From the IMG/VR virus record IMGVR_UViG_3300030329_002114, positions 1-64,000 of that record: a DNA stretch of 64,000 nt; one strand, given 5' to 3'. This DNA is from a virus. The notes beneath the pieces were generated by a model. It worked only from the letters and a program-made list of their open reading frames with translations. It searched no databases and was not told the origin of the DNA. The number at the start of each line of letters is the position of its first letter. The first letter of the stretch is position 1. The translations under genes were made by a program, and so were the position numbers. Below are positions 10,550 to 17,764 of the stretch, one piece after another.

Positions 10550-12228
10550 TGAATGCAAGAGAAAGACAAATTTATAATCAATTATTTAAAGCCATAGGTA
10601 TTGATCCCAGTTCTTTTAAAACGCCAACTGCAAAACAAAGTCCATATTTTGATGCTCAAGGTAAAAGAATTCCACAGAAAAGAATTAATCAATATGAAAT
10701 AGTTTATGATAGTAAAGGTGAAGAACTTCCAAATCCAGAAGGAAGAGGATTAATTGAGTTAATACCAGCTAGCCCTAGAGATTTAATAGCTGAAACAGTA
10801 GGGGTAGGTATAGGTGAAGCAGTAAACAATCCTGAATTAGGTGCCGTAGGTGGACTTCTTGCGAGTATACTAACTGGTAGACCAAAACCAAAACAACAAG
10901 TTAGTAATCCTTATAATTCATATAGTTCAAATCCTTACCAATATACAAACTACCCTGTAAGAGTTAAAGATAGAGGAGTTGACAAATACACAACGAAGGC
11001 AATAGACTTAAATCCAAACAACCACCCCCTAAACCCAGAAACCTTTATTACAGAAAACACGAAACTTGTTGAACAATTTAAGGATGACCAAGTAGGTAAG
11101 CTTCCCCTTATGGGGTTGCCTAGACTTGAGTCAGGTGGTACGATAAGAGGTTTAGACGAAGTTGATGTTGATATGATTCTAACGAATAAATATGGAACAG
11201 AATCAATTCCTATATTTCGTCAAGGCGACTATGATCAATTTGGGGAAATTAGAGGCATAGAAAATCTTGAGAATGTACGGGGACAAAAACAAATGATGTT
11301 TGGGAATATTGATCTTCAAATGTCGGATGTTGATATTGAAAACCCTGCGCATTGGAGTAAGTGGATCACAGCTAAAAGTCAAGGAGAAGCTTGGGAGCGA
11401 GCACAGAGGTATGTAAGAGATAATCCAGAAAGACGATTAAGTGTAGATTTAACCCCGGGTGGTATTCGTTTTTATGATACCAGTATGGCTGGAATAACAG
11501 ACAAGATGAAAGGCGAGGCTATCAATAATTATATGAAATTTATGGGGGCATTAAAAACTGATCCAGCATATATGAATTTCGAGTTAAGTAGAATAGCTGA
11601 TCGTTTAAATAAAATTTATAAAGGGGCGCCAAGCAAAGGAAAAGGACAGTTTGGAAAATCTTTATTAGATTTTATATCCCAAAAACCTTATGTTTTAGAT
11701 AAGAGTGGAGCTCCACTTTTTACACAGAAAAACTGGGTTAAGATGTCTGGTCAAAACACAAAACCGGGATATAATCCAGTAATGGAAGATGTTGATTGGG
11801 ATAAGATTAAAGGTATGCCAGAATATGTAAAGAAACGATTTCTTGAAACAGGGGGAATACAAAGTGCAATTCGCTTATCAGCTAAGCCAGAACGAATAAG
11901 CAGATGGGCAAGAAGCAAAGCTGAAGCTCCATATACTTCACAGTGGATAGGAGACATTGTAGGCAAAGAATCTACACAAGCATTATTTCCACAAAGCGCA
12001 ATACGAGACAAGGCTAAGATTATAGATCAGTTAAGATATGTGCAAGGCTTGCAAGACCCTGTAAGAAAAGATTGGGGTGTTGGGTTTGGAGATAGCAATC
12101 TACTTGATCCAGTTTTAAGGTCGTTTGAGAATACAGCACAAGAGACAATCAGAAAAAATTTAAAACTAGGGTTATTACCAGCAATACCTACTTTAAATCA
12201 AGAATTTAACCTAGAGGAGAATAGATAA
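10549..12228 (+). CDS. Unidentified late protein, 559 aa
   Basis: It starts at an ATG sharing one base with the stop of the giant protein (TAATG), so translation is probably coupled. The N-terminal 110 residues include a Gly-rich segment, then a Pro/Asn/Tyr/Ser-rich linker (about 115-140), then a long globular region with no motif I recognise. It is the last large gene of the A late operon. No equivalent follows the second giant protein at 59023, so it is specific to the A lineage in this window. A virion role is inferred from position only. Confidence 0.65.
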   Translation: MNARERQIYNQLFKAIGIDPSSFKTPTAKQSPYFDAQGKRIPQKRINQYEIVYDSKGEELPNPEGRGLIELIPASPRDLIAETVGVGIGEAVNNPELGAVGGLLASILTGRPKPKQQVSNPYNSYSSNPYQYTNYPVRVKDRGVDKYTTKAIDLNPNNHPLNPETFITENTKLVEQFKDDQVGKLPLMGLPRLESGGTIRGLDEVDVDMILTNKYGTESIPIFRQGDYDQFGEIRGIENLENVRGQKQMMFGNIDLQMSDVDIENPAHWSKWITAKSQGEAWERAQRYVRDNPERRLSVDLTPGGIRFYDTSMAGITDKMKGEAINNYMKFMGALKTDPAYMNFELSRIADRLNKIYKGAPSKGKGQFGKSLLDFISQKPYVLDKSGAPLFTQKNWVKMSGQNTKPGYNPVMEDVDWDKIKGMPEYVKKRFLETGGIQSAIRLSAKPERISRWARSKAEAPYTSQWIGDIVGKESTQALFPQSAIRDKAKIIDQLRYVQGLQDPVRKDWGVGFGDSNLLDPVLRSFENTAQETIRKNLKLGLLPAIPTLNQEFNLEENR

Positions 12229-12323
12229 TGCCACACGGAAAAGGAACTTACGGAAGGAAACGAGGTAGACCCTCAAAAAAGAAATCTAAGTCACGTAAAA
12301 AGAGCAATAAAAAGAAGAAATAA
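12228..12323 (+). CDS. 31-aa highly basic protein with AT-hook-like motif
   Basis: The ATG overlaps the preceding stop (TAATG) and an AGAGGAG ribosome site lies upstream, so this short frame is probably translated. About half of the residues are Lys or Arg. The KRGRPSKK core matches the Gly-Arg-Pro centre of AT-hook minor-groove DNA binders. It is the last gene of the A late operon, just before the attachment region. It may condense or bind viral DNA, but that is a guess from composition. Confidence 0.6.
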   Translation: MPHGKGTYGRKRGRPSKKKSKSRKKSNKKKK

Positions 12324-12331
12324 CTCCTAGG

Positions 12332-12349
12332 TTGCCAATATGTTGCCAA
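12332..12349 (+). repeat. Left pair of TTGCCAA arm-type repeats
   Basis: Two TTGCCAA copies (12332-12338 and 12343-12349) sit 11 bases apart, about one helical turn. The same paired arrangement and spacing occur on the other side of the tRNA. They are probably arm-type binding sites of the adjacent integrase. Confidence 0.6.
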
Positions 12350-12437
12350 TTTTAGGATAAATAATTTGTAAAAATCAGCTGATAATCTATAATTTTATGT
12401 ATGGGGTTTGTGAAATTTCCTCTTAAGGTTATAGTTT

Positions 12438-12510
12438 GCGAGAGTAGCTCAGCTGGTAGAGCATCACGTTGCCAACGTGAGGGTCGCGAGTTCGAATCTC
12501 GTCTCTCGCT
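12438..12510 (+). tRNA. tRNA-Gly (anticodon GCC)
   Basis: A full cloverleaf is present. The acceptor stem is GCGAGAG with CTCTCGC, the D arm starts GCTCAGCTGGTAGAGC, the anticodon stem TCACG/CGTGA encloses the loop TTGCCAA with anticodon GCC, and the T arm contains GTTCGAAT. The discriminator is T, usual for bacterial tRNA-Gly, and CCA is not encoded. The sequence is close in form to typical bacterial tRNA-Gly(GCC). It adjoins an integrase and probably contains the integration core. Confidence 0.95.
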
Positions 12511-12583
12511 CATCTGTAACTGTACATAATACTGAACTTATAGGAATCACACTTTCCCCGTACCAGTAGATAAATTTTACTGG

Positions 12584-12601
12584 TTGCCAAATAATTGCCA
12601 A
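12584..12601 (+). repeat. Right pair of TTGCCAA arm-type repeats, overlapping an alternative integrase start
   Basis: TTGCCAA occurs at 12584-12590 and 12595-12601, again 11 bases apart. The second copy contains a TTG that could open the integrase frame, but a GTG with a GGGGG stretch upstream lies 21 bases further on. The overlap means integrase bound here could also affect its own expression. Confidence 0.55.
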
Positions 12602-12615
12602 AAAAGGGGGTAAAA

Positions 12616-13503
12616 GTGCTAAAACCTAACCTATATAGGAATGATAATGGCTTTATATACTATCGTAAAATGATAGATAGAAAGCGAGTATCACTTCCAA
12701 CTCACACTAAAGAAGAAAAAGTAGCTAACAAGTTACATAAGGCTTTAGAGTTTCAAGCTTTAAACAATCTTTATAATCCTACTGAAAAAATAGCGTACTA
12801 TACTTTTAGGGAGCTGGTAGAAGAATATTTAGCTCATCCACACGAATGGACTAAAAATAGTAGAAAGATGACAGAAGGCGCTTTAAGACATTTTTTAATA
12901 AAAGGTGTACCTGAAAACAAGAACGCTGCAATCATTGTGAAGGGTAGAGTTAACAGTTGTATCAACTGGGGTGCTAAACAAGGCATACGAACCAATGTAG
13001 TTAAGTTTCAGAAGATAGGATCATCTATACCTAGAACCCGTGTTTTTAATGATGCTGAAATGAAGCTAATCTTAAATGAAACAACACACGATGATTTTAG
13101 AAAGTTTATTCACTTTGCTTATTACACAGGCGCAAGGCGTTCTGAATTAGAAAACCTTCAAGCTTGGGATTTTCAGCCTTTATATTTTAAGGTAGATGGT
13201 AAATCAGGTAGAAGGTTGGTTCGCTTAAACAAACAAGCTAGAATTATTTTATCTGAAAAAGAAGGGATGTGGGAGTATAGCGGTGAGTATATGTCTAAGA
13301 AGTTTAAAAAGAATTTGCGTAGACTGGAGATTAAAGATGGTAGGTTTCACGATTTAAGAAGAACTTTTGGATACAATCTAATTGTAAAGAATGACATCCC
13401 TATATATAAGGTAAGTAAATTATTGGGACATAGTAGCGTACTTACTACAGAACGTCACTATGCCCCTTTACTTGCAACTAATGTTGAGGATTTTATTTTA
13501 TAA
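12616..13503 (+). CDS. int: Tyrosine-family site-specific integrase
   Basis: The C-terminal half has the tyrosine recombinase catalytic set: R in GARRSELENL, H-x-x-R in FHDLRRTFG, H in LLGHSSVLTTERHY, and the nucleophile Y in the same HYAP segment. The N-terminal part (RNDNGFIYYRKMIDRKRVSLPT) resembles the arm-binding domain of phage integrases. The frame is open from a TTG at 12595, but I prefer the GTG at 12616, which has an AAGGGGG ribosome site. It lies next to the tRNA-Gly and repeat pairs and converges on the B early genes with a 3-base gap. It would catalyse integration and excision at the tRNA. Confidence 0.9.
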   Translation: MLKPNLYRNDNGFIYYRKMIDRKRVSLPTHTKEEKVANKLHKALEFQALNNLYNPTEKIAYYTFRELVEEYLAHPHEWTKNSRKMTEGALRHFLIKGVPENKNAAIIVKGRVNSCINWGAKQGIRTNVVKFQKIGSSIPRTRVFNDAEMKLILNETTHDDFRKFIHFAYYTGARRSELENLQAWDFQPLYFKVDGKSGRRLVRLNKQARIILSEKEGMWEYSGEYMSKKFKKNLRRLEIKDGRFHDLRRTFGYNLIVKNDIPIYKVSKLLGHSSVLTTERHYAPLLATNVEDFIL

Positions 13504-13506
13504 ACC

Positions 13507-13878
13507 TTACTTAACTCCTTTTTCTAATTGCTCTTGTGTTGGGTATCCAAATGTTCCTTGTCGAACCACTTTTATTTTATACTTTTCACCAAACCCTTCC
13601 ATATCTAACAAACCATTTGCAATTACAGATTCAATTAAATCATCATTTTCAAATTTAAACAAATCACTAGGCAATACAGGTGAATACATATATAACCAAT
13701 CTTCATAAAGATCAACTAAATCAGTAGTGTTTACTTGAAACATACTAAATTTGTGAATTCTCCAAAGAATCTCTTCTTTGATTAAAGCATCTTTCATAAA
13801 TGGAGGATTTTTTTCAATGCACCATTTAATAAATTTCTTTTCTTCAACATATAGTATAATTCTTTTATCTTTTGTCAT
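13507..13878 (-). CDS. Unidentified early protein, 123 aa
   Basis: This is the last gene of the leftward early operon and converges on the integrase. It overlaps the upstream gene by one base (TAATG), which suggests coupled translation. It is rich in acidic and aromatic residues, has no membrane segment and no recognised motif. Confidence 0.65.
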   Translation of the reverse strand: MTKDKRIILYVEEKKFIKWCIEKNPPFMKDALIKEEILWRIHKFSMFQVNTTDLVDLYEDWLYMYSPVLPSDLFKFENDDLIESVIANGLLDMEGFGEKYKIKVVRQGTFGYPTQEQLEKGVK

Positions 13879-14261
13879 TACTGATCCTTTTTATTACTTC
13901 TTGTTAAAAATTCAAACACATCAGGTGTTTTATGTCTGTCTTTAATAATTATATTCTTTTTTCGTTTAACCACTTTTTTCATTCTATCGTCATAAGAATA
14001 ATACTCTTTTTTTTTCTGTTCTTTTTTAGTCCTCATCAAATTAAAGTACCCTTGATTAATAAGGCTTTCTCTTTTTTTCTGTTCTTGCAGCCCTACTGTT
14101 TTTAATTCAGGTTTTAACTCCATCCTTAATTCCATTTTATCAACCTTGTCTATTTCGTAGAATGGCTTTTCACAGTAATTACATACTCCGTTTAGATATT
14201 TTCTTGCATCTTGATCAGACATCTGCCAAGGACCAGCACAAGAACATTTAAAAAGTTTCAT
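13878..14261 (-). CDS. Small early protein with a zinc-ribbon-like N-terminus, 127 aa
   Basis: The N-terminus has CSC near residue 6 and CNYC near residue 27, four cysteines spaced as in a compact zinc ribbon. The C-terminal part is strongly basic with runs of Lys (RTKKEQKKKEYY, KRKKNIIIKDR), fitting nucleic-acid binding. It overlaps both neighbours. The function is unknown. Confidence 0.65.
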   Translation of the reverse strand: MKLFKCSCAGPWQMSDQDARKYLNGVCNYCEKPFYEIDKVDKMELRMELKPELKTVGLQEQKKRESLINQGYFNLMRTKKEQKKKEYYSYDDRMKKVVKRKKNIIIKDRHKTPDVFEFLTRSNKKDQ

Positions 14262-14520
14262 TATGCTGTACTATATCTTTTTCAAATTCCCTTCTTTGGT
14301 TTTGAAGTTCATCTCCCGATAGCCACTCTTTCCAATCCTCTGGTCTTTCTTTCCAAGATTCTATTATATCATTATATAGTATATCAGGTGTCCAAGGTTT
14401 ATCTTCATTTTTACTGTTAGCAATATCTCGCAGTGTTTTAGCTCCTTCATTTTCACTCCAGCCCAGCCAATACCTTACCATATCTAATGTAATTTTTATG
14501 TTTTTAACATTCTGGGTCAT
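14248..14520 (-). CDS. Unidentified early protein, 90 aa
   Basis: An acidic, Trp-rich small protein (WLGWSENEGAKTLRDIAN, then several Trp in the middle). It overlaps the next gene by 14 bases and the preceding one by 17 bases. The segment from about residue 12 could form a small helix-turn-helix fold, but this is weak. The function is not recognised. Confidence 0.6.
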   Translation of the reverse strand: MTQNVKNIKITLDMVRYWLGWSENEGAKTLRDIANSKNEDKPWTPDILYNDIIESWKERPEDWKEWLSGDELQNQRREFEKDIVQHNETF

Positions 14521-14854
14521 TTTGTATCCCCTTTGTTTGTTGTTTTTCGTCTGTTATCAATGTTACTAACAACAGTAGGTACTGAATTGCATCTGATATT
14601 CTCCCTTCAATCTTCTCATCAGAATATTCAGTACCTTTATTAACATAGTTAGTAATAGAGTCCATATGCTTTAACAGATAAACCATTATAGCTTTTTTAG
14701 GATCAATATCTAATCTATTGCCTACATTTTTAAAATTAGCGTGAACATCTTTATCACCTTGGCTAATAGTGTATTCTATTCTTTTTTCAGAAGCCATTTT
14801 ATGTGACTCCCCTAAAAAATTTCTTATAGTTTTATTATATCTGTCATTTGTCAT
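14504..14854 (-). CDS. Phage conserved helical protein, possibly Nmad1/MazG-like, 116 aa
   Basis: The residues KRIEYT, NFKN, a KHMDSI segment and EGRISDAIQYLLLL recur in the C-module protein at 59607. The pattern of a lysine-histidine helix followed by E-G-R-I-x-D-x-x-x-Y-L-L resembles phage DUF1599 (nucleotide modification associated domain 1) and all-alpha nucleotide pyrophosphohydrolase-like proteins. A role in nucleotide metabolism is therefore possible but not shown. It overlaps the upstream stop by one base. It is one of several genes shared between the B and C early modules. Confidence 0.6.
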   Translation of the reverse strand: MTNDRYNKTIRNFLGESHKMASEKRIEYTISQGDKDVHANFKNVGNRLDIDPKKAIMVYLLKHMDSITNYVNKGTEYSDEKIEGRISDAIQYLLLLVTLITDEKQQTKGIQNDPEC

Positions 14855-15057
14855 TATGCTCTTACCTCTTTCTGTTCTTCTTTAAGTATAAAATCAAAAT
14901 CTTCTTCGATTTTTGTTGGTTGTTCAGAATCTTTAAGATTGTTTTTATCATATATCTGTTCTAATAAAAAGCGGATGTGTTCTTCTTGTTCATCTTTATT
15001 AAACTCGTGAACAATTGAATCCATTACTTTATCTATTTGTTTTTGTATAATGCTCAT
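14854..15057 (-). CDS. Small acidic early protein, 67 aa
   Basis: A helical, strongly acidic protein whose HIRFLLEQIYDK segment and following acidic tail match the C-module protein at 61483 (EIKHLLEQVYED). The shared sequence and one-base overlap with the next gene support it being real. The function is unknown. Confidence 0.65.
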   Translation of the reverse strand: MSIIQKQIDKVMDSIVHEFNKDEQEEHIRFLLEQIYDKNNLKDSEQPTKIEEDFDFILKEEQKEVRA

Positions 15058-15066
15058 TTCAAATTC

Positions 15067-15351
15067 CTATTTGCTAGCTATATATGGGGTATTTTCAGTA
15101 TAAAATAGCTTGCTAGAGGTCACTTTTTTTACTTTATCGCGTGTTATGTTGCCTAAAGTTCTTTTAGCTTTCTCGAGCGTATTTTTCTTTGAAACGTAAA
15201 CCCATAATCTTGAGTTAAGAGACCATAAGACCAGCTTAAAGTCTTTTCTCTGTCTCATTTTCTTGTGTATATCGGGGTTGTTAGTTTGATAACGATAATG
15301 TTTATCGCCACGAATAAATGGATATTCTCGCCACATATATGTTTTATCCAT
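15067..15351 (-). CDS. Unidentified early protein, 94 aa, basic
   Basis: The frame is open up to 15393, but the ATG at 15351 overlaps the stop of the upstream gene (ATGGATAA) and has a GAGGT ribosome site, so I use that start. The protein is basic and rich in Lys, Arg, Tyr and Trp. No motif is recognised. Confidence 0.6.
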   Translation of the reverse strand: MDKTYMWREYPFIRGDKHYRYQTNNPDIHKKMRQRKDFKLVLWSLNSRLWVYVSKKNTLEKAKRTLGNITRDKVKKVTSSKLFYTENTPYIASK

Positions 15352-15652
15352 CACATACCTCGCATATTTTTTTGTCACATGGTATGCCACCAAAGATACT
15401 TCTACTTAAATAATCCACAACTTTTTTCTTGCGAACATTTAGCTTATAGCACCAATATCTATTGCATCCCAAGCAGAGATAAGGCGGATATTCTGTTGGG
15501 TTTTTACCTCGCCAACTTTCAATCGCCTTATCTTCTGCAACTAATTTAAGATCAATCCATTCTTCAGCATCTTTGCCAAAATAGTAGATTAAATCAAGTA
15601 TTCGAGCCTTTCTTTTACCTCTTTCATCAGAAGTTTCCAATCTGGAAGCCAT
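15344..15652 (-). CDS. Early protein with a cysteine cluster (zinc binding likely), 102 aa
   Basis: The C-terminal half has CLGC and a Cys three residues after a Trp, then C-x-x-x-x-C-x-x-C at the end (CDKKICEVC). This suggests one or two zinc sites. The N-terminal half contains a basic segment followed by a helix resembling a small winged-helix start. It is probably a nucleic-acid-binding protein; the target is unknown. Confidence 0.6.
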   Translation of the reverse strand: MASRLETSDERGKRKARILDLIYYFGKDAEEWIDLKLVAEDKAIESWRGKNPTEYPPYLCLGCNRYWCYKLNVRKKKVVDYLSRSIFGGIPCDKKICEVCDG

Positions 15653-15696
15653 TTGCGTATCTCCATACTGACTTCCTTACCATCTTCATTAAATCT

Positions 15697-15852
15697 TTAT
15701 ACTGGGAATTTCCTTTTTAATCTATCATATAGGGTCATAGAGCATACTATTAATGCCAATCCCCCAAATAAAACACCTATCCAAATAAGTAATGCTAAAC
15801 CAAGAACAAGAATATTTGCAATCCATTCAGCAATTGTCCATATTGTAAGCAT
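15697..15852 (-). CDS. Small membrane protein, 51 aa
   Basis: The ATG overlaps the stop of the upstream gene (TAATG). The product is MLTIWTIAEWIANILVLGLA followed by a second hydrophobic stretch and a basic tail (YDRLKRKF), so it has one long or two short membrane segments with a cytoplasmic C-terminus. Its role is unknown; similar tiny membrane proteins in phage early regions often act on the host envelope. Confidence 0.6.
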   Translation of the reverse strand: MLTIWTIAEWIANILVLGLALLIWIGVLFGGLALIVCSMTLYDRLKRKFPV

Positions 15853-16082
15853 TAGTTATTACCGTATGTGTTAAGTGTTTTGTTAATTAATTCAGCTACT
15901 TTGTTGAGTCCATAGTCATCGGGTTCAAAAGACTGAACATTGTTTATATCTCGCTTTATTGATTTTAAAGCTTCTTTTAGTTTCGTTATAATATGGTCTG
16001 ATTTCATAAGTTCTCCAGAGAGTTTAGCCAATTCCCCTTCGTAATATGATTCAGGATTTAAGGATTCGAAAGTATCACCCAT
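15852..16082 (-). CDS. Unidentified early protein, 76 aa
   Basis: A longer frame begins at 16109, but the ATG at 16082 overlaps the stop of the upstream gene (ATGGGTGA) and fits the compact style of the operon. The product (MGDTFESLN...) is predicted helical, with no recognised motif. Confidence 0.55.
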   Translation of the reverse strand: MGDTFESLNPESYYEGELAKLSGELMKSDHIITKLKEALKSIKRDINNVQSFEPDDYGLNKVAELINKTLNTYGNN

Positions 16083-16266
16083 TTGGATGAGTTCCATCCC
16101 ATATTTCATCTAACTTATTTTGCATATTGTCTAATTGTTCCTGCCTAAGATGCTCTCTGTAGGTGTTAACAAAAATCCAAATAGCAATCATTAGCATCGT
16201 AATCCATTCCATACTATTGCTTACAAACATATGATAAGCATAAGTAGTCCAACTAACATCATTCAT
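16075..16266 (-). CDS. Single-pass membrane protein shared with module C, 63 aa
   Basis: The N-terminus MNDVSWTTYAYHMFVSNSM is followed by a hydrophobic helix (about 20-36) and a charged helical tail. The C module has a clear relative at 59262 (MNEPSWITIAYHMFVENNM), conserved in the part before the membrane helix. The conserved N-terminus of such a small protein suggests a specific membrane partner. The function is unknown. Confidence 0.7.
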   Translation of the reverse strand: MNDVSWTTYAYHMFVSNSMEWITMLMIAIWIFVNTYREHLRQEQLDNMQNKLDEIWDGTHPNG

Positions 16267-16474
16267 TTTTACTCCTTTTGATTATATTTTCTCTTAAAGA
16301 CTTTGGAATATTTTTCCATTTAGCAAAGGTTTCTCTTTTGCCAACTAAGTTTTTATATCTAGTGTGTGCTGCTCCATTTTTCTCTATCAAGCCTTCTTCT
16401 AGCATTTCTTTATACATCCCAATAAGCCCATACAACCCAACCTTAGTGTGGTGTGATTGTATTTGTTTAGTCAC
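16259..16474 (-). CDS. Small early protein shared with module C, 71 aa
   Basis: The open frame extends to 16591, but a GTG at 16474 lies in a GTGACTAA overlap with the upstream stop and has an AAGGTG ribosome site 7 bases before it. This start leaves the part with sequence support. The segment IEKNGAAHTRYKNL matches IEKNGAAYHRMINF in the gene at 59441, which sits in the same order after a homologous membrane-protein gene. The function is unknown. Confidence 0.6.
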   Translation of the reverse strand: MTKQIQSHHTKVGLYGLIGMYKEMLEEGLIEKNGAAHTRYKNLVGKRETFAKWKNIPKSLRENIIKRSKNE

Positions 16475-16733
16475 AATTTTCACCTTTACAAGCCCCTTGA
16501 TTAGATTCAACCATTTCTTTATCGCTAATAAGGTTTTCTGTATTTGAATCAATCTTATTAACAGCGTCATTGGCTTTTCTATGAAAATCATTCATAAATC
16601 CAGCAAGCTTTCCATCTTTATTGGTTTGATATAGAGATTTTGTAATTTCTTTTATCTCGTCTAATTCGAACCAAATCCCAAATTTGTGAACTTGCTGTGT
16701 TCTTGTTTCTGTTTTTATTGTCATATCGATCAT
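16467..16733 (-). CDS. Unidentified early protein, 88 aa
   Basis: The ATG has an AAGGA ribosome site. The product is mixed alpha/beta with an acidic C-terminus ending in CKGENCD. It begins a small translationally coupled group running down to 13507. No motif is recognised. Confidence 0.6.
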   Translation of the reverse strand: MIDMTIKTETRTQQVHKFGIWFELDEIKEITKSLYQTNKDGKLAGFMNDFHRKANDAVNKIDSNTENLISDKEMVESNQGACKGENCD

Positions 16734-16758
16734 TTATTTTCCTTTTTCTTTAAAGTTG

Positions 16759-16854
16759 TTGGGGTTCAACAGCGCCAACCATTTCACTTGTTAAAACTAA
16801 TCCCACAACCAAACACGATTGTTTTTATTAGGTTACTCAAAGTGCGAACCCCAA
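16759..16854 (-). repeat. Long-span intergenic inverted repeat
   Basis: A perfect 9-base inverted repeat (TTGGGGTTC at 16759-16767, GAACCCCAA at 16846-16854) encloses a 78-base gap between two leftward genes. Both arms are flanked by an AAAGTTG-like sequence. On the - strand it would fold into the leader of the 16467-16733 gene. It may be a terminator-like or processing structure; there is no long T run. Confidence 0.45.
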
Positions 16855-16859
16855 AGTTG

Positions 16860-17066
16860 TTATTTTTCACAGATTTTGCATATAATTCTGTTTAATCCAT
16901 ATGTGGGCATATCTGTATATCTAATCGCTGACCCACTTAAAGAAATTGACCATACCATTTTACAGCTAGGGCAAAACTTTAATGTCCTTTCAATATGAGC
17001 AAGATTTGCACTGTGCTTAAAAGTTCTTGTAGAGCGTCTAGACATTTTCTTTATGACCCATTCCAT
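16860..17066 (-). CDS. Zinc-ribbon-like small protein, 68 aa
   Basis: Contains CPSC at about 32-35 and CKIC at 63-66, a four-cysteine zinc ribbon spanning 30 residues, with a basic N-terminus (MSRRSTRTFKH). It begins 2 bases after the stop of the gene at 17069. A nucleic-acid-binding role is likely but unspecific. Confidence 0.6.
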   Translation of the reverse strand: MEWVIKKMSRRSTRTFKHSANLAHIERTLKFCPSCKMVWSISLSGSAIRYTDMPTYGLNRIICKICEK

Positions 17067-17068
17067 TA

Positions 17069-17269
17069 TTATTTATCCTTTGCAAATTCCAAAGCAGAAT
17101 TATAATCGGATTCAAGTTTGTGAATCCCATCATTTTTATATGCTTTTTCAATTAAGTGTTTAATCTCTTCAACTGCAGTATCACAATCATATCTTATCCA
17201 TCTTGCTATTTTTGTTATCTTCTTATTACAATCTTCACAAGCAACTGCATCTTTAATTGAATGCACCAT
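17069..17269 (-). CDS. Unidentified early protein, 66 aa
   Basis: A small helical protein with one CEDC pair near the N-terminus and a third Cys near residue 29. It lies between the resolvase-like gene and the zinc-ribbon gene with gaps of a few bases. The function is unknown. Confidence 0.6.
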   Translation of the reverse strand: MVHSIKDAVACEDCNKKITKIARWIRYDCDTAVEEIKHLIEKAYKNDGIHKLESDYNSALEFAKDK

Positions 17270-17273
17270 TACT

Positions 17274-17585
17274 TTATCCCTTGAGTTGTTTTAAAAGATT
17301 AAGAAATTTATCCATTGGCATTAAAGCGTATGTGTCTCCACGATCCTCCCTAAATGCTACTATATCTGTGTGTTCACACTTTAGGTATTTAGGAAGTGTT
17401 TTTCTGCGTTTTGCTTGAACTGTATATTCTTCTATCTTTAGATCAACTTCTTCGTGCAGTCCTAATGATTGACCATTAGATCCCCAAGCGCGTTGGGCTG
17501 AGAAACCCCAGCCCTTAGCGTTGTTGACAAGCTCTCGCTCAAAAGAATTACCTTTACGTTTACTTGGGTTGCTCAAGGTAGCCAC
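17274..17585 (-). CDS. Holliday-junction-resolvase-like nuclease (PD-(D/E)xK type)
   Basis: The sequence has a Glu in the first helix (NSFERELV), then AWGSNGQSLG, an Asp in EEVDLKI and a Gln-x-Lys in VQAKRR, which is the order of catalytic residues in small PD-(D/E)xK resolvases such as Hjc-type enzymes. At 103 residues it is near the minimum for the family. The C-module protein at 61160 shares all these positions. Lying directly downstream of the primase-helicase, it probably processes branched replication or recombination intermediates. No biochemical specificity can be read from the sequence. Confidence 0.7.
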   Translation of the reverse strand: MATLSNPSKRKGNSFERELVNNAKGWGFSAQRAWGSNGQSLGLHEEVDLKIEEYTVQAKRRKTLPKYLKCEHTDIVAFREDRGDTYALMPMDKFLNLLKQLKG

Positions 17586-17764
17586 TTAGTCCATCTATGT
17601 AAAGTAAGACTACACTCCATTGGTCCAAAACCGAACCCTAGATTAAAGTGCTCACCATTAACATTGTGAAACCCAATAAACATATTTATTAGAGTAAAAA
17701 GGACAAGCCTAGCTCCAATCCCCTCACTATTATCTAACATTTCTAATTTGAATAAGTATTTCAT
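17573..17764 (-). CDS. Unidentified protein, 63 aa
   Basis: A short, partly hydrophobic frame that overlaps the resolvase-like gene by 13 bases and the primase-helicase stop by 4 bases. The tight overlaps favour a real gene. A hydrophobic stretch at about 18-32 may be membrane-associated. No relative is recognised. Confidence 0.5.
   Translation of the reverse strand: MKYLFKLEMLDNSEGIGARLVLFTLINMFIGFHNVNGEHFNLGFGFGPMECSLTLHRWTKWLP

Larger units (their letters stand above)
12331..12601. other. Probable phage attachment region centred on tRNA-Gly
   Basis: A complete tRNA-Gly gene (12438-12510) is flanked at about 90 and 75 bases by two pairs of TTGCCAA direct repeats, and the integrase gene begins at the right pair. 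Pairs of direct repeats flanking a tRNA core are the usual plan of a tyrosine-recombinase site, with arm-type sites around the crossover core. The heptamer also equals the anticodon loop of the tRNA. The exact crossover cannot be placed, because no second copy of the tRNA segment occurs in the window. Confidence 0.6.

Noticed and set aside
12595-12615. TTG start for the integrase
   Set aside because: It falls in the TTGCCAA arm repeat and lacks a ribosome site; the GTG at 12616 has one.
13460-13708. Frame of 82 codons on the + strand after the integrase
   Set aside because: It is a shadow of the leftward 123-aa gene with no start signal.
15265-15549. Frame of 94 codons on the + strand in the early region
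   Set aside because: It is the complement of two coupled leftward genes and has no ribosome site.
16475-16591. Upstream part of the 110-codon leftward frame at 16259
   Set aside because: It overlaps the 88-aa gene in another frame; the GTG at 16474 fits stop-start coupling and the C homologue.
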